Origin: Actinomycetota bacterium
GTDB taxonomy: Bacteria; Actinomycetota; Acidimicrobiia; Acidimicrobiales; AC-14
DNA length: 64,000 nt
Assembly: GCA_040754375.1 (NCBI GenBank)
Contig: JBFMCT010000008.1
Coordinates: 1 to 64,000 of the forward strand
Direction of reading: 5' to 3'
The notes below the pieces were generated by a model. That model searched no databases. It was not told the origin of the DNA and saw only the letters and a list, made by a program, of their open reading frames with translations. The number at the start of each line of letters is the position of its first letter. Within the stretch, counting starts at the first letter, position 1. The translations under genes and the position numbers were made by a program. Positions 43,260 through 52,620 of the stretch are shown piece after piece.

Positions 43260-44372
43260 ATGATCGTCGGCGCACCGGCCGAGACCAAGAAGGGCGAGCA
43301 CCGCGTCGCCCTCACCCCCGACGGCGTACGCGAGCTGGTGGCCAACGGCCACCGGGTGTGCGTCGAGGCTGGCGCGGGGTCGGCCTCGTCGGTGACCGAC
43401 GACGAGTACGTGGCCGCCGGGGCCGAGATCGTGGGCACCGACGAGGCGTGGGCGTCAGACATCGTGGTCAAGGTCAAGGAGCCCCAGCCCGGCGAGCTCG
43501 GCTACCTGCGGCCCGGCCTCGTGCTGTTCACCTACCTCCACCTGGCCGCCTACCCCGACGTAGCCGAGGCCCTGCTGGTGTCGGGGACCACCTCCCTGGC
43601 CTACGAGACCGTCCAGGCGGCCGACAACAGCCTGCCCCTGCTGGCGCCCATGAGCGAGGTGGCCGGGCGCATGGCCCCCCAGATCGGCGCCCACTTCCTC
43701 GAGCGCGAGCACGGTGGCCGGGGGGTCCTGCTGGGCGGGGCCCCGGGGGTGCGCCCGGCCCGGGTGGTGGTCATCGGGGCCGGCAACGTGGGGTGGAACG
43801 CGGCGTGGATAGCCCAGGGCATGGAGGCCGAGGTCATCCTGCTCGACCGCAACCTCGACCGGCTGCGGTGGGTCGACCAGATCCACAAGGGCCGGATCAT
43901 GACATTGGCCTCCAACCGGGGGGCGGTGGAGCGGGCCGTGGCCAAGGCCGACCTGGTCATCGGGGCCGTGCTCGTGCCCGGCGGGCGGGCACCGGTGGTG
44001 GTGACCGAGGCCATGGTCATGGGCATGAGGGACCGGGCGGTGATCGTCGACGTGGCCGTCGACCAGGGCGGCTGTGTGGCCACGACCAGGGAGACCTCGC
44101 ACGCCGACCCCGTCTACCGCGTCCACGGAGTGCTGCACTACGCCGTGGGCAACGTTCCCGGGGCCGTCCCCCACACCTCGACCTACGCCCTGACCAACGC
44201 CACCCTCGCCTATGTCGTGGAGCTGGCCAACCTGGGTGTGAGGGACGCGGCGGCCGCCGATCCCGCCCTGCGGCGGGGCGTGAACACGGTGGGCGGCCGG
44301 GTCACCAACCCGGCGGTGGCCGAGGCCCTCGGCCGTGAACCCGCCGACCCCCTGGCGTGCCTGGGCGCCTGA
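43260..44372 (+). CDS. ald: Alanine dehydrogenase
   Basis: 370 aa. MIVGAPAETKKGEHRVALTP at the N-terminus (substrate-binding Arg), KVKEPQPGE with the catalytic Lys, FTYLHLAAYP with the catalytic His, Rossmann motif VVVIGAGNVGWNAA, and VDVAVDQGGCVATTRETSHA. Interconverts L-alanine and pyruvate/ammonium with NAD(H). The 3' end overlaps xerD by 16 bp. In actinomycetes it is often induced by alanine or low oxygen; no regulator is adjacent. Confidence 0.95.
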   Translation: MIVGAPAETKKGEHRVALTPDGVRELVANGHRVCVEAGAGSASSVTDDEYVAAGAEIVGTDEAWASDIVVKVKEPQPGELGYLRPGLVLFTYLHLAAYPDVAEALLVSGTTSLAYETVQAADNSLPLLAPMSEVAGRMAPQIGAHFLEREHGGRGVLLGGAPGVRPARVVVIGAGNVGWNAAWIAQGMEAEVILLDRNLDRLRWVDQIHKGRIMTLASNRGAVERAVAKADLVIGAVLVPGGRAPVVVTEAMVMGMRDRAVIVDVAVDQGGCVATTRETSHADPVYRVHGVLHYAVGNVPGAVPHTSTYALTNATLAYVVELANLGVRDAAAADPALRRGVNTVGGRVTNPAVAEALGREPADPLACLGA

Positions 44373-45304
44373 ACGACACGCCCCGGGAGGTCGAGGAGCT
44401 CCTGTCGTGGCTGGCCGTGGAGAAGGGCCGGTCCCGCAACACCCTGGCCGCCTACCGCCGCGACCTGGCCGCCTACACCGAGTTCCTGGCCGCCCGGAAG
44501 TTGGCCGTGGGCGAGGTGACCGAGGCGGTGGTCGAGGACTACCTGGCCTTCCTGCGGGCCGCGGGCCGGGCGCCCGCTTCGGTGGCCCGCGCCCTGGTGT
44601 CGGTGCGGGCTCTGCACCGGTTCTGCGAGGACGAGGGCCTGGCCCCCACCAACCCGGCCGAGGACGTGGAGCGCCCGCCGGTGCCGGCCGGGCTGCCCAA
44701 GGCGTTGTCCGAGGACGAGGTGGCCTCCCTGCTGGCGGCCGTCACCGGAGAGGACGCCCTGGCCCGGCGCGACCGCGCCATCTTGGAGGTCCTTTACGGC
44801 TGCGGCCTGCGGGTGTCCGAGCTGGTGGGGCTGTCACTGGGGGACATCGACCTCGACGCCGGCTTCGTCAGGGCCTTCGGCAAGGGGGCCAAGGAGCGCC
44901 TCGTGCCCGTGGGCCGGATGGCGGCCGACGCCTTGCGGGACTGGCTCACGCCCTCGGGCCGGGGTGCGCTGGTCCCCGCCCGCTGGGCCCGGCGGACCGA
45001 CTCGGAGGCCGTCTTGCTCAACGCCCGGGGAGGACGGCTGTCCCGCCAGGGGGCCTGGGGAGTCGTGCGCCATTACGGCGACCGCGTGGGCCTGTCCGAC
45101 CGCCTCACGCCCCACGTGCTGCGCCACTCGTGCGCCACCCACATGCTCGACCACGGGGCCGACATCCGGGTCGTGCAGGAACTGCTGGGGCACGCCTCGA
45201 TCTCGACAACCCAGGTCTACACCCGGGTCTCGACCGAGCGGCTGCGCCAGGTCTACGAGGCCGCCCACCCCCGCGCCCGCGCTCACAAGCGTACGAACGA
45301 CTAG
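44357..45304 (+). CDS. xerD: Tyrosine recombinase XerD
   Basis: 315 aa. Core-binding domain LLSWLAVEKGRSRNTLAAYR. Catalytic residues: Arg in GCGLRVSELVGL, Lys in FGKGAKERLVPV, His-Arg in HVLRHSCATHML, His in LLGHASISTTQVY and Tyr in that last motif. Resolves chromosome dimers at dif with XerC. Size and context (housekeeping genes) favour XerD over a phage integrase. Confidence 0.9.
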   Translation: MPGRLNDTPREVEELLSWLAVEKGRSRNTLAAYRRDLAAYTEFLAARKLAVGEVTEAVVEDYLAFLRAAGRAPASVARALVSVRALHRFCEDEGLAPTNPAEDVERPPVPAGLPKALSEDEVASLLAAVTGEDALARRDRAILEVLYGCGLRVSELVGLSLGDIDLDAGFVRAFGKGAKERLVPVGRMAADALRDWLTPSGRGALVPARWARRTDSEAVLLNARGGRLSRQGAWGVVRHYGDRVGLSDRLTPHVLRHSCATHMLDHGADIRVVQELLGHASISTTQVYTRVSTERLRQVYEAAHPRARAHKRTND

Positions 45305-45307
45305 GGT
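45302..45307 (+). promoter_or_regulatory. TAGGGT -10 element, leaderless traR/dksA-type gene
   Basis: TAGGGT ends 7 bases before GTG 45315. Confidence 0.5.
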
Positions 45308-45314
45308 GTGGCCC

Positions 45315-45653
45315 GTGAGCGACGCGACCCTCGCGGATATTCGCGCGTCCTTGGAGCAGGAGCGGTCCAACCTGCTCCAGCGCCTCAACGACCTCGGCGA
45401 AGGGCCTGACTCCGCCGGCCTCGACTTCGATAGCAACTTCGCCGACTCCAGCCAGGTGACGGCCGAACGGGCCAACGTCGAAGCTGTGGTCGGCGCCATC
45501 CGCGACAGCCTGGCCGACGTGGAGAACGCGCTGGGCAAGTTCGACGCCGGCACTTTCGGCCTGTGCGAGACCTGCGGCCAGCCGATCTCCCCGGCCCGCC
45601 TCGAGGCCATGCCCGAGGCCCGCTACTGCATCGAGCACGCCACCCGGCGCTAA
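45315..45653 (+). CDS. TraR/DksA-family zinc finger protein
   Basis: 112 aa. Helical N-terminus (LADIRASLEQERSNLLQRL), the acidic DFDSNFADSSQVTAE region, and zinc finger CETCGQPISPARLEAMPEAR-YC-IEH. The fourth ligand is His (CIEH) where most members have Cys. DksA-like proteins bind RNA polymerase near the secondary channel; actinomycete short forms are poorly studied. Confidence 0.85.
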   Translation: MSDATLADIRASLEQERSNLLQRLNDLGEGPDSAGLDFDSNFADSSQVTAERANVEAVVGAIRDSLADVENALGKFDAGTFGLCETCGQPISPARLEAMPEARYCIEHATRR

Positions 45654-45687
45654 CCCCACATCCCGCACACGGGTAGTCGGGGCGGAC

Positions 45688-45957
45688 GTGGGAGGCAAGC
45701 GCAGGGCGGTGCTCGTACTAACACGGTCCGAGGTGATCGATGCTCGCGCCCTTGTCACCGTCGCCGAGGTGACGACGTCGGTTCGTGGCCTCGCGGCGGA
45801 GGTCAGCCTCGATCATGCCGCCGGCGGCCTCGACCGCCCCTCGGTCGTCAATTGCGACGGCCTCCACACTGTGGCGCAGTCGTCGCTGACCCGCGCCGTC
45901 GGCACCGCCACGATCCGCACCACGTGTTCCGCTATCAAGTACGCGCTCGGGTGCTGA
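45688..45957 (+). CDS. MazF/PemK-like toxin, probably N-terminally truncated
   Basis: 89 aa from GTG 45688. GGKRRAVLVLTRSEVIDARA, VTTSVRGLAAEVSL, SVVNCDGLHTVAQSSLTRAV and IKYALGC follow the MazF family from strand 2 to the end. The usual first strand (xxRGEIWWA) is missing: upstream in frame there is only SRTRVVGAD, with no start. No antitoxin gene is adjacent, since the TraR/DksA-type gene ends 34 bp upstream. Probably a relic; mRNA interferase activity is doubtful. Confidence 0.6.
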   Translation: MGGKRRAVLVLTRSEVIDARALVTVAEVTTSVRGLAAEVSLDHAAGGLDRPSVVNCDGLHTVAQSSLTRAVGTATIRTTCSAIKYALGC

Positions 45958-46013
45958 CGACCACCCCCACCTGGCACCAAGGGTCTACGGCACCAGGGGT
46001 CGGCGGCCCCGGC

Positions 46014-46790
46014 CTATGCGGCTTCCGCCAGGAGCAGGGCGAGGAGGCGCTCCTGCACCCGGCGGAAGTGGGGGTCGTCGATGACCGTCACCCGGTCGCG
46101 GGGGCGGGGCAGTTCGGTGGGGATGACGTCCATCACCGACGGGTGGGGTGGGTTGGCCATGACCACGATCCGGTCCGACAGCAGGATGGCCTCGTCGATG
46201 CCGTGGGTCACCATGACGACGATCTCGGTGTCGCTCTCGCTCTTCCACAGCTCGACGAGCTGGGCCTGGAGGCGGGCACGGGTGAGGGCGTCGACGGCCG
46301 CGAACGGCTCGTCGAGCAGCAGCACCCGCGGTTCGACGGCGAACGCCCGGGCCACCGCCGCCCGTTGTTGCATGCCGCCTGACACCTGGCCGGGGCGCTT
46401 GTCCTTGTGGGGCCACAGGCCCACGGCTGTCAAGTAGCGCTCGGCCAGTTCCGCGCACCGGGCCGCCGACCGGCCGGGGCGGGCGGCCCGCACCGCCACC
46501 CGCACGTTGTCGACCAGCGACAGGCGGGGCAGCAGGGAGTAGTTCTGGAAGACCATGGCCCGGTCGGGGCCCGGGCCGGTCACCGCCACGCCGTCGAGGC
46601 TCACGGTGCCCGAGTCGGCCGGGAGCAGGCCGCCGGCGATGTTGAGCAGGGTGGACTTGCCGCACCCGGAGTGGCCGATGAGCGATACGAACTCGCCCGG
46701 TTCGACGCACAGGTCGACCCCCCGCAGCACGTCCTGGCGGCCCGTGCGGCCCACGAACGCCTTGCGTACCCCCACGACGTCGAGGCTCAC
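46014..46790 (-). CDS. nrtD: Nitrate/nitrite ABC transporter ATP-binding protein
   Basis: 258 aa; GTG 46790 overlaps the permease stop. Walker A GHSGCGKSTLLN, signature VSGGMQQRAAVARA, Walker B RVLLLDEPFAAVD, H-loop VVMVTHGIDEA. Of the NrtD/SsuB/TauB type. The gene order solute-binding protein, permease, ATPase and the adjacent nitrate reductase point to nitrate. Confidence 0.85.
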   Translation of the reverse strand: MSLDVVGVRKAFVGRTGRQDVLRGVDLCVEPGEFVSLIGHSGCGKSTLLNIAGGLLPADSGTVSLDGVAVTGPGPDRAMVFQNYSLLPRLSLVDNVRVAVRAARPGRSAARCAELAERYLTAVGLWPHKDKRPGQVSGGMQQRAAVARAFAVEPRVLLLDEPFAAVDALTRARLQAQLVELWKSESDTEIVVMVTHGIDEAILLSDRIVVMANPPHPSVMDVIPTELPRPRDRVTVIDDPHFRRVQERLLALLLAEAA

Positions 46791-47686
46791 GCCTGCACCC
46801 CCTCGACGGCGACGGCCTTGCCCAGGCGCAGGAAGAGGAGATCGAGCACCAGGCCCACGGCGCCGACCACCAGCAGGGCGGAGATGACCTTGGACAGGTT
46901 GAGGGCGTTGTAGGAGTCCCAGATGAAGAACCCGATCCCCGTGCCGCCCGAGAGCATCTCCACGGCCACGATCACCATCCAGGCCACACCCATCGACTGG
47001 CGCAGCCCGGTGACGATGGACGGCAGCGAGTCGGGCAGCAGCACGTGGCGCACGTAGGCGACCCTGCCGAAGCGGAACACCCGGGCCACGTTGCGGTGGT
47101 CCCTGGGCACCGCGCCGGCGCCGGCCGCGGTGTTGAGCACGATGGGCCACAAGGCGGTGATGACGATCACCCAGACGGCCGCCTTGGGCGCGTCTTTGAG
47201 GATGACCAGCCAGATGGGGAACCAGGCCAGGGGCGACACCGGGCGCAGCAGCTGGACGACGGGGTTGGCCGCCTTCCAGGCCCACTTGCTGGCCCCCAGG
47301 AGCAGGCCGAAAGGGACACCCACCAGGGCGGCTGCCGCGAACCCCTTGAACACCCGGCCCAGCGACGCCCCGAGCTGCACGGCGATGCCCTTGTCGTTGG
47401 GCCCGTTGTCGTAGAACGGTCTCGACAGAAGGTCCCACAGGGTCGCGAAGGTCGTCGCCGGCGAGGGCAGCTCCCGCACGTAGGTCGAGGCCCAGGCCCA
47501 GATCAGCACCAGGACACCCAGGCCCACGGCCGCGGCCAACGCCGTCGAGACCGCTCGCCGGGCGGTCTCCAGCACCCCGGTCCGCTCGGGCCCCGGCTCA
47601 CCGCCGAGCGCGGCACCGGTGGGTGACGGGGGTGCGGGCCCGGTGGCAGCCCGCCCCGTCGTGTCGTGGGTCTTGAGGTCGGTCAT
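46787..47686 (-). CDS. nrtB: Nitrate/nitrite ABC transporter permease
   Basis: 299 aa, about six membrane helices after a 45-residue polar N-terminus. EAA-loop region FRFGRVAYVRHVLLPDSLPS is typical of the NrtB/SsuC/TauC class. Coupled by overlaps (ATGA/GTGA) to the binding protein and ATPase. Confidence 0.85.
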   Translation of the reverse strand: MTDLKTHDTTGRAATGPAPPSPTGAALGGEPGPERTGVLETARRAVSTALAAAVGLGVLVLIWAWASTYVRELPSPATTFATLWDLLSRPFYDNGPNDKGIAVQLGASLGRVFKGFAAAALVGVPFGLLLGASKWAWKAANPVVQLLRPVSPLAWFPIWLVILKDAPKAAVWVIVITALWPIVLNTAAGAGAVPRDHRNVARVFRFGRVAYVRHVLLPDSLPSIVTGLRQSMGVAWMVIVAVEMLSGGTGIGFFIWDSYNALNLSKVISALLVVGAVGLVLDLLFLRLGKAVAVEGVQA

Positions 47687-48936
47687 GGCCGCTTCGCCTC
47701 CTGTTCGGGACTACGGGGGTCGAACACCGCCCCGTCGAGGCGCACCTCGAACGGGGCCATGTCGTCATCGGGGACCGCGATCCCCTCGGCCTGGGCCACC
47801 TCGGCGTAGAGGTCGCCCATCACGAGCTGGTCGGCGATCTGCTGGTAGGGGGGCGGGTCCTTCAGGTACCCCATGCGCACGTACTGGGCCATGGCCCACA
47901 CGGCGTGTGACCGCCGGGGGAAGTTGACCAGTCCGCCCCGGAAGAACTGCATCTGCTCGCCCCTGAAGTCCTTGGTGCCCAGACCGCCGCCCAGGTCGTA
48001 GACGCCGGTGAGCCGGCCCCGGATCTCGGCCGCGGGGGCGTTGATGTAGTTCTCGGGGGCCACCGTCCCGGCCGCCTGGGCCCGGTTGGCCGCGTCGTCC
48101 AGCCACCGGCTGGCCTTGAGGACGGCCGCCATCACGTCCTTGAGCACGTCGCGGCGCTCGGTGGCGAACCTCTCGGTGACCACCAGGGCCTTCTCGGGGT
48201 GGTTGAGCCAGATGTCCTGGGTGGCGATGTGGGTGAAGCCGATGCCCTGCTGCACGGCCACTGCGTTCCACGGCTCACCCACGCAGTAGCCGTCGACGTT
48301 GCCGACGCTCATGTTCTGCACCATCTGGGGCGGGGGGACGGGGCTGATCTTGACGTTGGCCAGGTTGGCCTTGGTGGCCAGCAGCCAGTAGCGCAGCCAC
48401 AGGTCGTGGGTGCCCCCCGGGAAGGTCATGGCCATGGCCGGGGCGTTGCGGCCCTCCAGGGCCTCCTTGGCCTTGGACGGGTCGCCGTAGCCGATGGCCG
48501 CGTAGTCCTTGGACAACGTGATGGCCTGGCCGTTGTTGTTGAGCATCATGGCGATGCGCAGGTCCCGGGTCCCGGCCCCGCCCACGCCCGTGGCCACCGA
48601 AAGCGGCAGGCTGTAGAGGCCGTGGCAGCCGTCGATCTGGTTGTTGAGAAGGGCGTCGCGTGTGGCCGGCCACGACGCCTGCTTGAGCACCTCCACGTCG
48701 AGGTCGCGCTCGGCGAAGTAGCCCAGCTCCTTGGCCATGATGATCGAGGTGGCGTCGGTCAGGGCGATGAAGCCGAGCTTGACCTTGCGGGCACCAGCCC
48801 GGCCCGAGGCGCCGGCCGCGGCCGCCGCCCCGCTCGTCGAGGCCACCTTCTTGGCATCGCCGCACGCCGCCAGCAGGCTGCCGAGGGCGGTCGCTCCGGC
48901 GGCGGCCAGGAACTGCCGGCGGTCGATCTGTGTCAT
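47683..48936 (-). CDS. nrtA: Nitrate-binding lipoprotein of the ABC transporter
   Basis: 417 aa. N-terminus DRRQFLAAAGATALGSLLAACG combines a Tat-like RRxF and a lipobox LAAC. NrtA/SsuA-type body: KLGFIALTDATSIIMAKELG, YFAERDLDVEVLKQASW, VGNVDGYCVGEPWNA. Binds nitrate (or nitrite) outside the membrane. First gene of the transporter operon; TTAACT lies 6 bases before the ATG, possibly a -10 of a leaderless message. Confidence 0.85.
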   Translation of the reverse strand: MTQIDRRQFLAAAGATALGSLLAACGDAKKVASTSGAAAAAGASGRAGARKVKLGFIALTDATSIIMAKELGYFAERDLDVEVLKQASWPATRDALLNNQIDGCHGLYSLPLSVATGVGGAGTRDLRIAMMLNNNGQAITLSKDYAAIGYGDPSKAKEALEGRNAPAMAMTFPGGTHDLWLRYWLLATKANLANVKISPVPPPQMVQNMSVGNVDGYCVGEPWNAVAVQQGIGFTHIATQDIWLNHPEKALVVTERFATERRDVLKDVMAAVLKASRWLDDAANRAQAAGTVAPENYINAPAAEIRGRLTGVYDLGGGLGTKDFRGEQMQFFRGGLVNFPRRSHAVWAMAQYVRMGYLKDPPPYQQIADQLVMGDLYAEVAQAEGIAVPDDDMAPFEVRLDGAVFDPRSPEQEAKRP

Positions 48937-49039
48937 GCCGGCAGTTAACCGGGCCCTTGTTCCCGGGCCGTTGCCTGCGGGTGAACGGGCCGGGTCGAGG
49001 CCCGCACAGGTCCGGGCCCGCCACTGTGAGGCCCTACGG

Positions 49040-51151
49040 TCACGCCATCGGCTCGATGTGGACAGCCGACTGCTTGTAGTTGGGCTCGCGCGAGATCGGG
49101 TCGAACTCGTCGACGGTCAGGCGGTTGACGCACAGCTCGTCGTAGTGGAAGGGCATGAACACCTCACCGGGCCTCACCGTGGCCGTGACCCGCACGGGTA
49201 CGTTCTCGACGAGGCCGCGCCGCGACGCCAATCGCACGAGGGCGCCCGGCCCGACGCCCAGGCGGGCGGCGTCGGCGGGGTTGACTTCGACCCAGCCCTC
49301 AGGCGCCAGGTGCTCGAGCACGGCCACCCGGCCCGTCTTGGTGCGGGTGTGCCAGTGCTCCACGGTCCGGCCCGTGTTGAGCAGGAACGGGAAGCGCTCG
49401 TCGGGGGCGTCGGCGATGGGCTCGGGGGAGACGCACCACAGCCGGGCCCGGCCCGACGGCGTGTTGAAGTGCCCGTCGGCGTAGAGCCGAGGGGTCCCCG
49501 CCGAGCCCGGGGGGCAGGGCCACTGGAGCCCGCCGGCGGCCTCGATGGCGGCCCACGTCATGCCGCTGTAGTCGCACGGTCGCCCCGCTGATACCCGGGC
49601 CCACTCGTCGAAGGCGTCCTCGGGCCCCGACCAGCGGGCGAACAACTCGTCGCCCACCCCTGCCGCCTGGGCCACGGCCATGAATATGTCGAAGTCGGGG
49701 CGGGCGTGGCCGGGCGGCTCGACGGCCGGGCGCACGATCGACACCCGGCGCTCGCTGTTGGTGTACGTACCACTCTTCTCGCCCCAGATGGCCGCCGGGA
49801 GGACCACGTCGGCCAGGGCGGTGGTCGGGGTCTCGAACCCGTCCTGGACGACCAGCAGTTCGAGGCTGGCCAGTGCCCGTTCGAGGCGGCGCCGGTTGGG
49901 GAACGACACCGGCGGGTTGGTGGCGATCACCCACAGGCCCCGCACGGTTCCCTCGAGGATGCCGTCGATGATGTCGGGGTAGGCCCGGCCCCGGGCGTCG
50001 GGGATGCGGTCGACGGGCAGCCCCCACAGGGCGGCCAGCTCGGCCCGATGGGCGGGGTCGTCGTAGGCCCGGTAGCCAGGCAGCGAAGCCGTCCCCCCGG
50101 CCTCGCGCACCCCCATGGCGTTGCACTGACCGGTGATCGACAGGGGAGCGGCCCCGGGCCGGCCCACGTTGCCCGTGACCAGGCAAAGGCTGTTGAGCAG
50201 GGTGACCGTCTCGGTGCCCTGCACCGAGTGGTTCACGCCCATGGTCCAGGCCGCCATGGCCCGATCGGCCCGCCCGAAGGCCAGAGTGGCCTCCCGCACC
50301 AAGCCGGCGTCAACGCCGCACTCGGCTGCCACCCGGTCGAGGCCGTAGCCGGCCACGTGGGCCGCCAGTTCCTCGAAGCCCTCGGTGTGGGCGCCGAGGT
50401 ACTCGCGGTCGACGAGGCCCTCGTCGATCAGCAGCTTGAGCATGCCGTTGAGCAGGACGATGTCGGTGCGGGGGCGCACGGCCAGGTGGATGTCGGCCAT
50501 GGCCGCCGTCTTGGTGACCCGCGGGTCGACCACGATCACGGTGGCATCGCGGTTGTCGAGCACTCGAGGTGCCAGCAGGGGGTGGTTGTCGGCGATGTTG
50601 GCCCCCACCAGCAAGATGGCGTCCGCCTGGTCGAAGTCCTCGTAGGCCCCCGGGGGGCCGTCGGTCCCGAAGCTGCGCTTGTAGCCGGCCACCGCGCTGG
50701 CCATGCACAGGGTGGTGTTGCCGTCGTGGTGGGCGATGCCCAGGCCCAGACGCACCAACTTGCCCAGGGCGTAGAACTCCTCGGTCACGAGCTGGCCGGT
50801 GGAGATCACCGCCACCGAGCCCGGGCCGTGCTCGGCGTGCAGGCGCCGGAACCCTCCGACCACCGCCTCAACGGCCTCGTCCCAGGTCACCGGTGAGCCC
50901 CCGACGGTAGGGACCACGAGGCGGCCCTCGGCGGCGAGGGTGTGGTGCTCGGACAGGCCCTTGGGGCACAGGCGCCCTCGGTTGACAGGGTGTTCGGGGT
51001 CGCCCATGACGGCTACCGCCTCGTTGCCCCGGGCCCCGAGCAGCATCCCGCACCCGACCGAGCAGTAGCCGCACGTCGTGCGGGCCCACCGGTCGGGGCG
51101 CCGAGCCTCGTTCATGACCCCGCCGAGGGGGTCGAGGGCGTAGGTGGTCAC
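49040..51151 (-). CDS. nasC: Assimilatory nitrate reductase catalytic subunit (molybdopterin)
   Basis: 703 aa from GTG 51151 (GTGA with the upstream gene). N-terminal [4Fe-4S] motif CGYCSVGCGMLL ... GRLCPKG. bis-MGD binding regions: GNTTLCMASAVAGYKRSFGT, ILLVGANIADNHPLLAPR and NVGRPGAAPLSITGQCNAMG. The C-terminal domain includes LLNTGRTVEHWHTRTKTGRV and MPFHYDELCVNRLT. NasC/NarB class; reduces nitrate to nitrite. The usual C-terminal Fe-S or flavin partner is absent; instead an Fe-S/membrane-anchor fusion is encoded just upstream. Confidence 0.88.
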   Translation of the reverse strand: MTTYALDPLGGVMNEARRPDRWARTTCGYCSVGCGMLLGARGNEAVAVMGDPEHPVNRGRLCPKGLSEHHTLAAEGRLVVPTVGGSPVTWDEAVEAVVGGFRRLHAEHGPGSVAVISTGQLVTEEFYALGKLVRLGLGIAHHDGNTTLCMASAVAGYKRSFGTDGPPGAYEDFDQADAILLVGANIADNHPLLAPRVLDNRDATVIVVDPRVTKTAAMADIHLAVRPRTDIVLLNGMLKLLIDEGLVDREYLGAHTEGFEELAAHVAGYGLDRVAAECGVDAGLVREATLAFGRADRAMAAWTMGVNHSVQGTETVTLLNSLCLVTGNVGRPGAAPLSITGQCNAMGVREAGGTASLPGYRAYDDPAHRAELAALWGLPVDRIPDARGRAYPDIIDGILEGTVRGLWVIATNPPVSFPNRRRLERALASLELLVVQDGFETPTTALADVVLPAAIWGEKSGTYTNSERRVSIVRPAVEPPGHARPDFDIFMAVAQAAGVGDELFARWSGPEDAFDEWARVSAGRPCDYSGMTWAAIEAAGGLQWPCPPGSAGTPRLYADGHFNTPSGRARLWCVSPEPIADAPDERFPFLLNTGRTVEHWHTRTKTGRVAVLEHLAPEGWVEVNPADAARLGVGPGALVRLASRRGLVENVPVRVTATVRPGEVFMPFHYDELCVNRLTVDEFDPISREPNYKQSAVHIEPMA

Positions 51152-52620
51152 CGCGGCCCGAAGAAGCCGCCGGCGACCCGGTAGGGCACCACCGAGACGT
51201 AGAACAGGTAGCGGCCCACCAGCTCGCCGGCGGCCGCCACCACGAGTGCTCCGGCCATGCGCCCCCCGGCGGCTGGGCCCGCGAAGGGGACGGCCAGGGC
51301 GCTGGCCAGCAGGGCCAAGGTGACCCCCGCGGCCACGGCCCGCCACAGCACGAGATGGCGCAGCGGGCCGGCTAGCAGCCAGCCCGTGCCCGCGTACTGG
51401 CGGCTGGCCGACCGCCTGACGGAGCGCCGCAGGAGGAGGCCGTTGACCACCTGGCAGGCGGTAGCCGCCATGGCCACCACCACCAGGGCCCGCACCGGCC
51501 CGGCGGCCAGCGCGGCCCGGTCGATGCACAGCAGGGTGGCCACCGGCCCCACCGCGCCGGTGGTGGCGAAGAAGGCGGCCGGGGTGCGGGGCGAGTCCCA
51601 CACGGGCCGGGCCGGGACCAGGTAGAGGCGCGCGCTGGCCCAGACTCCGGCCGCGCCCGCGACCACCGCCGCGCCCCCCAGGGCCGTCCCGGGCACGCCG
51701 GGGAGCAACCAGGACGCGGAGTACGCCCCGCACAGGGCGGAGAACAGCCCGAACAGCGCGACCTCGCGGCTGAGCCAAGACGTCCGCAGGTTGCGTACCG
51801 CCTTGAGGGCGCGGGCAGGCCGGCCCAGGTGGAACAGCGACGCCCCCAGGGCGATGACCCCGGCGGCCAGGGCGGCCACGGCCGCGCCCCCCAGGCGCCC
51901 GCGCTCACCGCCTCCCAGCTCGAGCAGCCACGTGGCCGTGACCATCCCCAGCGAGAGCTGGGTGAGCAGGGTGAGCACGACCAGCGGCCAGTGTGGGTGC
52001 TCGGGGGACGGGGGCCGTTCATTGGCCGCCGCCATGTCTTCGGGCAGGCCGGCGGGCAGGACAACCCGGGTGGTCGACAGAGTGATGGAGGCCGGCGGCA
52101 GCCCGGGGGCATCCGCCTCGTGGTGGTCGGCCCGCCACCGGGCCACGTCGACGGGCTCCACCCCGATGGCCTGTGTCGGGCACGCCCCCACGCACGCGGG
52201 TGCCTGGCCGGCGTCGATACGGGGCCGGCACATGTCGCACTTGGACACCACCTTGCGGACCGGGCTGAACACCGGCACCTCGTAGGGGCAGTTCCACATG
52301 CAGTACTGGCAGCCCACGCACTCGGCCTCGTGGTGCACGACGATCCCGTTGGCCAGCTTCTCGTAGGCGTTGGTCGGGCACCCCGACAGGCACGTCGGCT
52401 CCACGCAGTGGTTGCAGGCGATCGACAGGCTGAACCTCCGGGTGTGCGGGTAGGTGCCGCCCTCCAGCTCTCCGACCCGGCGCCACGCTCCCTCCACGGG
52501 CGTGCCGTTCTGCTCGGCGCACGCCACCTCGCACGAGTGGCAGCCCACGCACGCCTCCACGGCAAAGGTGAACCGGTACTGCTCGCCCGCCTGCAGCGGC
52601 AGCAGGGAGGGGCCGCTCAC
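51148..52620 (-). CDS. Fused DmsB-like ferredoxin and DmsC-like membrane anchor
   Basis: 490 aa from GTG 52620. N-terminal 200 residues hold four [4Fe-4S] motifs of the DmsB type: CVGCHSCEVACAEQNG, CNHCVEPTCLSGCP, CVGCQYCMWNCPYEVP and KCDMCRPRIDAGQAPACVGA. The C-terminal 290 residues have about eight helices with the DmsC pattern (GASLFHLGRPARALKAVRNL, SWLSREVALFGLF). In DMSO reductase these are two subunits passing electrons from quinol. Here they are one protein inside a nitrate assimilation cluster, suggesting quinol-fed nitrate reduction. Confidence 0.85.
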   Translation of the reverse strand: MSGPSLLPLQAGEQYRFTFAVEACVGCHSCEVACAEQNGTPVEGAWRRVGELEGGTYPHTRRFSLSIACNHCVEPTCLSGCPTNAYEKLANGIVVHHEAECVGCQYCMWNCPYEVPVFSPVRKVVSKCDMCRPRIDAGQAPACVGACPTQAIGVEPVDVARWRADHHEADAPGLPPASITLSTTRVVLPAGLPEDMAAANERPPSPEHPHWPLVVLTLLTQLSLGMVTATWLLELGGGERGRLGGAAVAALAAGVIALGASLFHLGRPARALKAVRNLRTSWLSREVALFGLFSALCGAYSASWLLPGVPGTALGGAAVVAGAAGVWASARLYLVPARPVWDSPRTPAAFFATTGAVGPVATLLCIDRAALAAGPVRALVVVAMAATACQVVNGLLLRRSVRRSASRQYAGTGWLLAGPLRHLVLWRAVAAGVTLALLASALAVPFAGPAAGGRMAGALVVAAAGELVGRYLFYVSVVPYRVAGGFFGPR

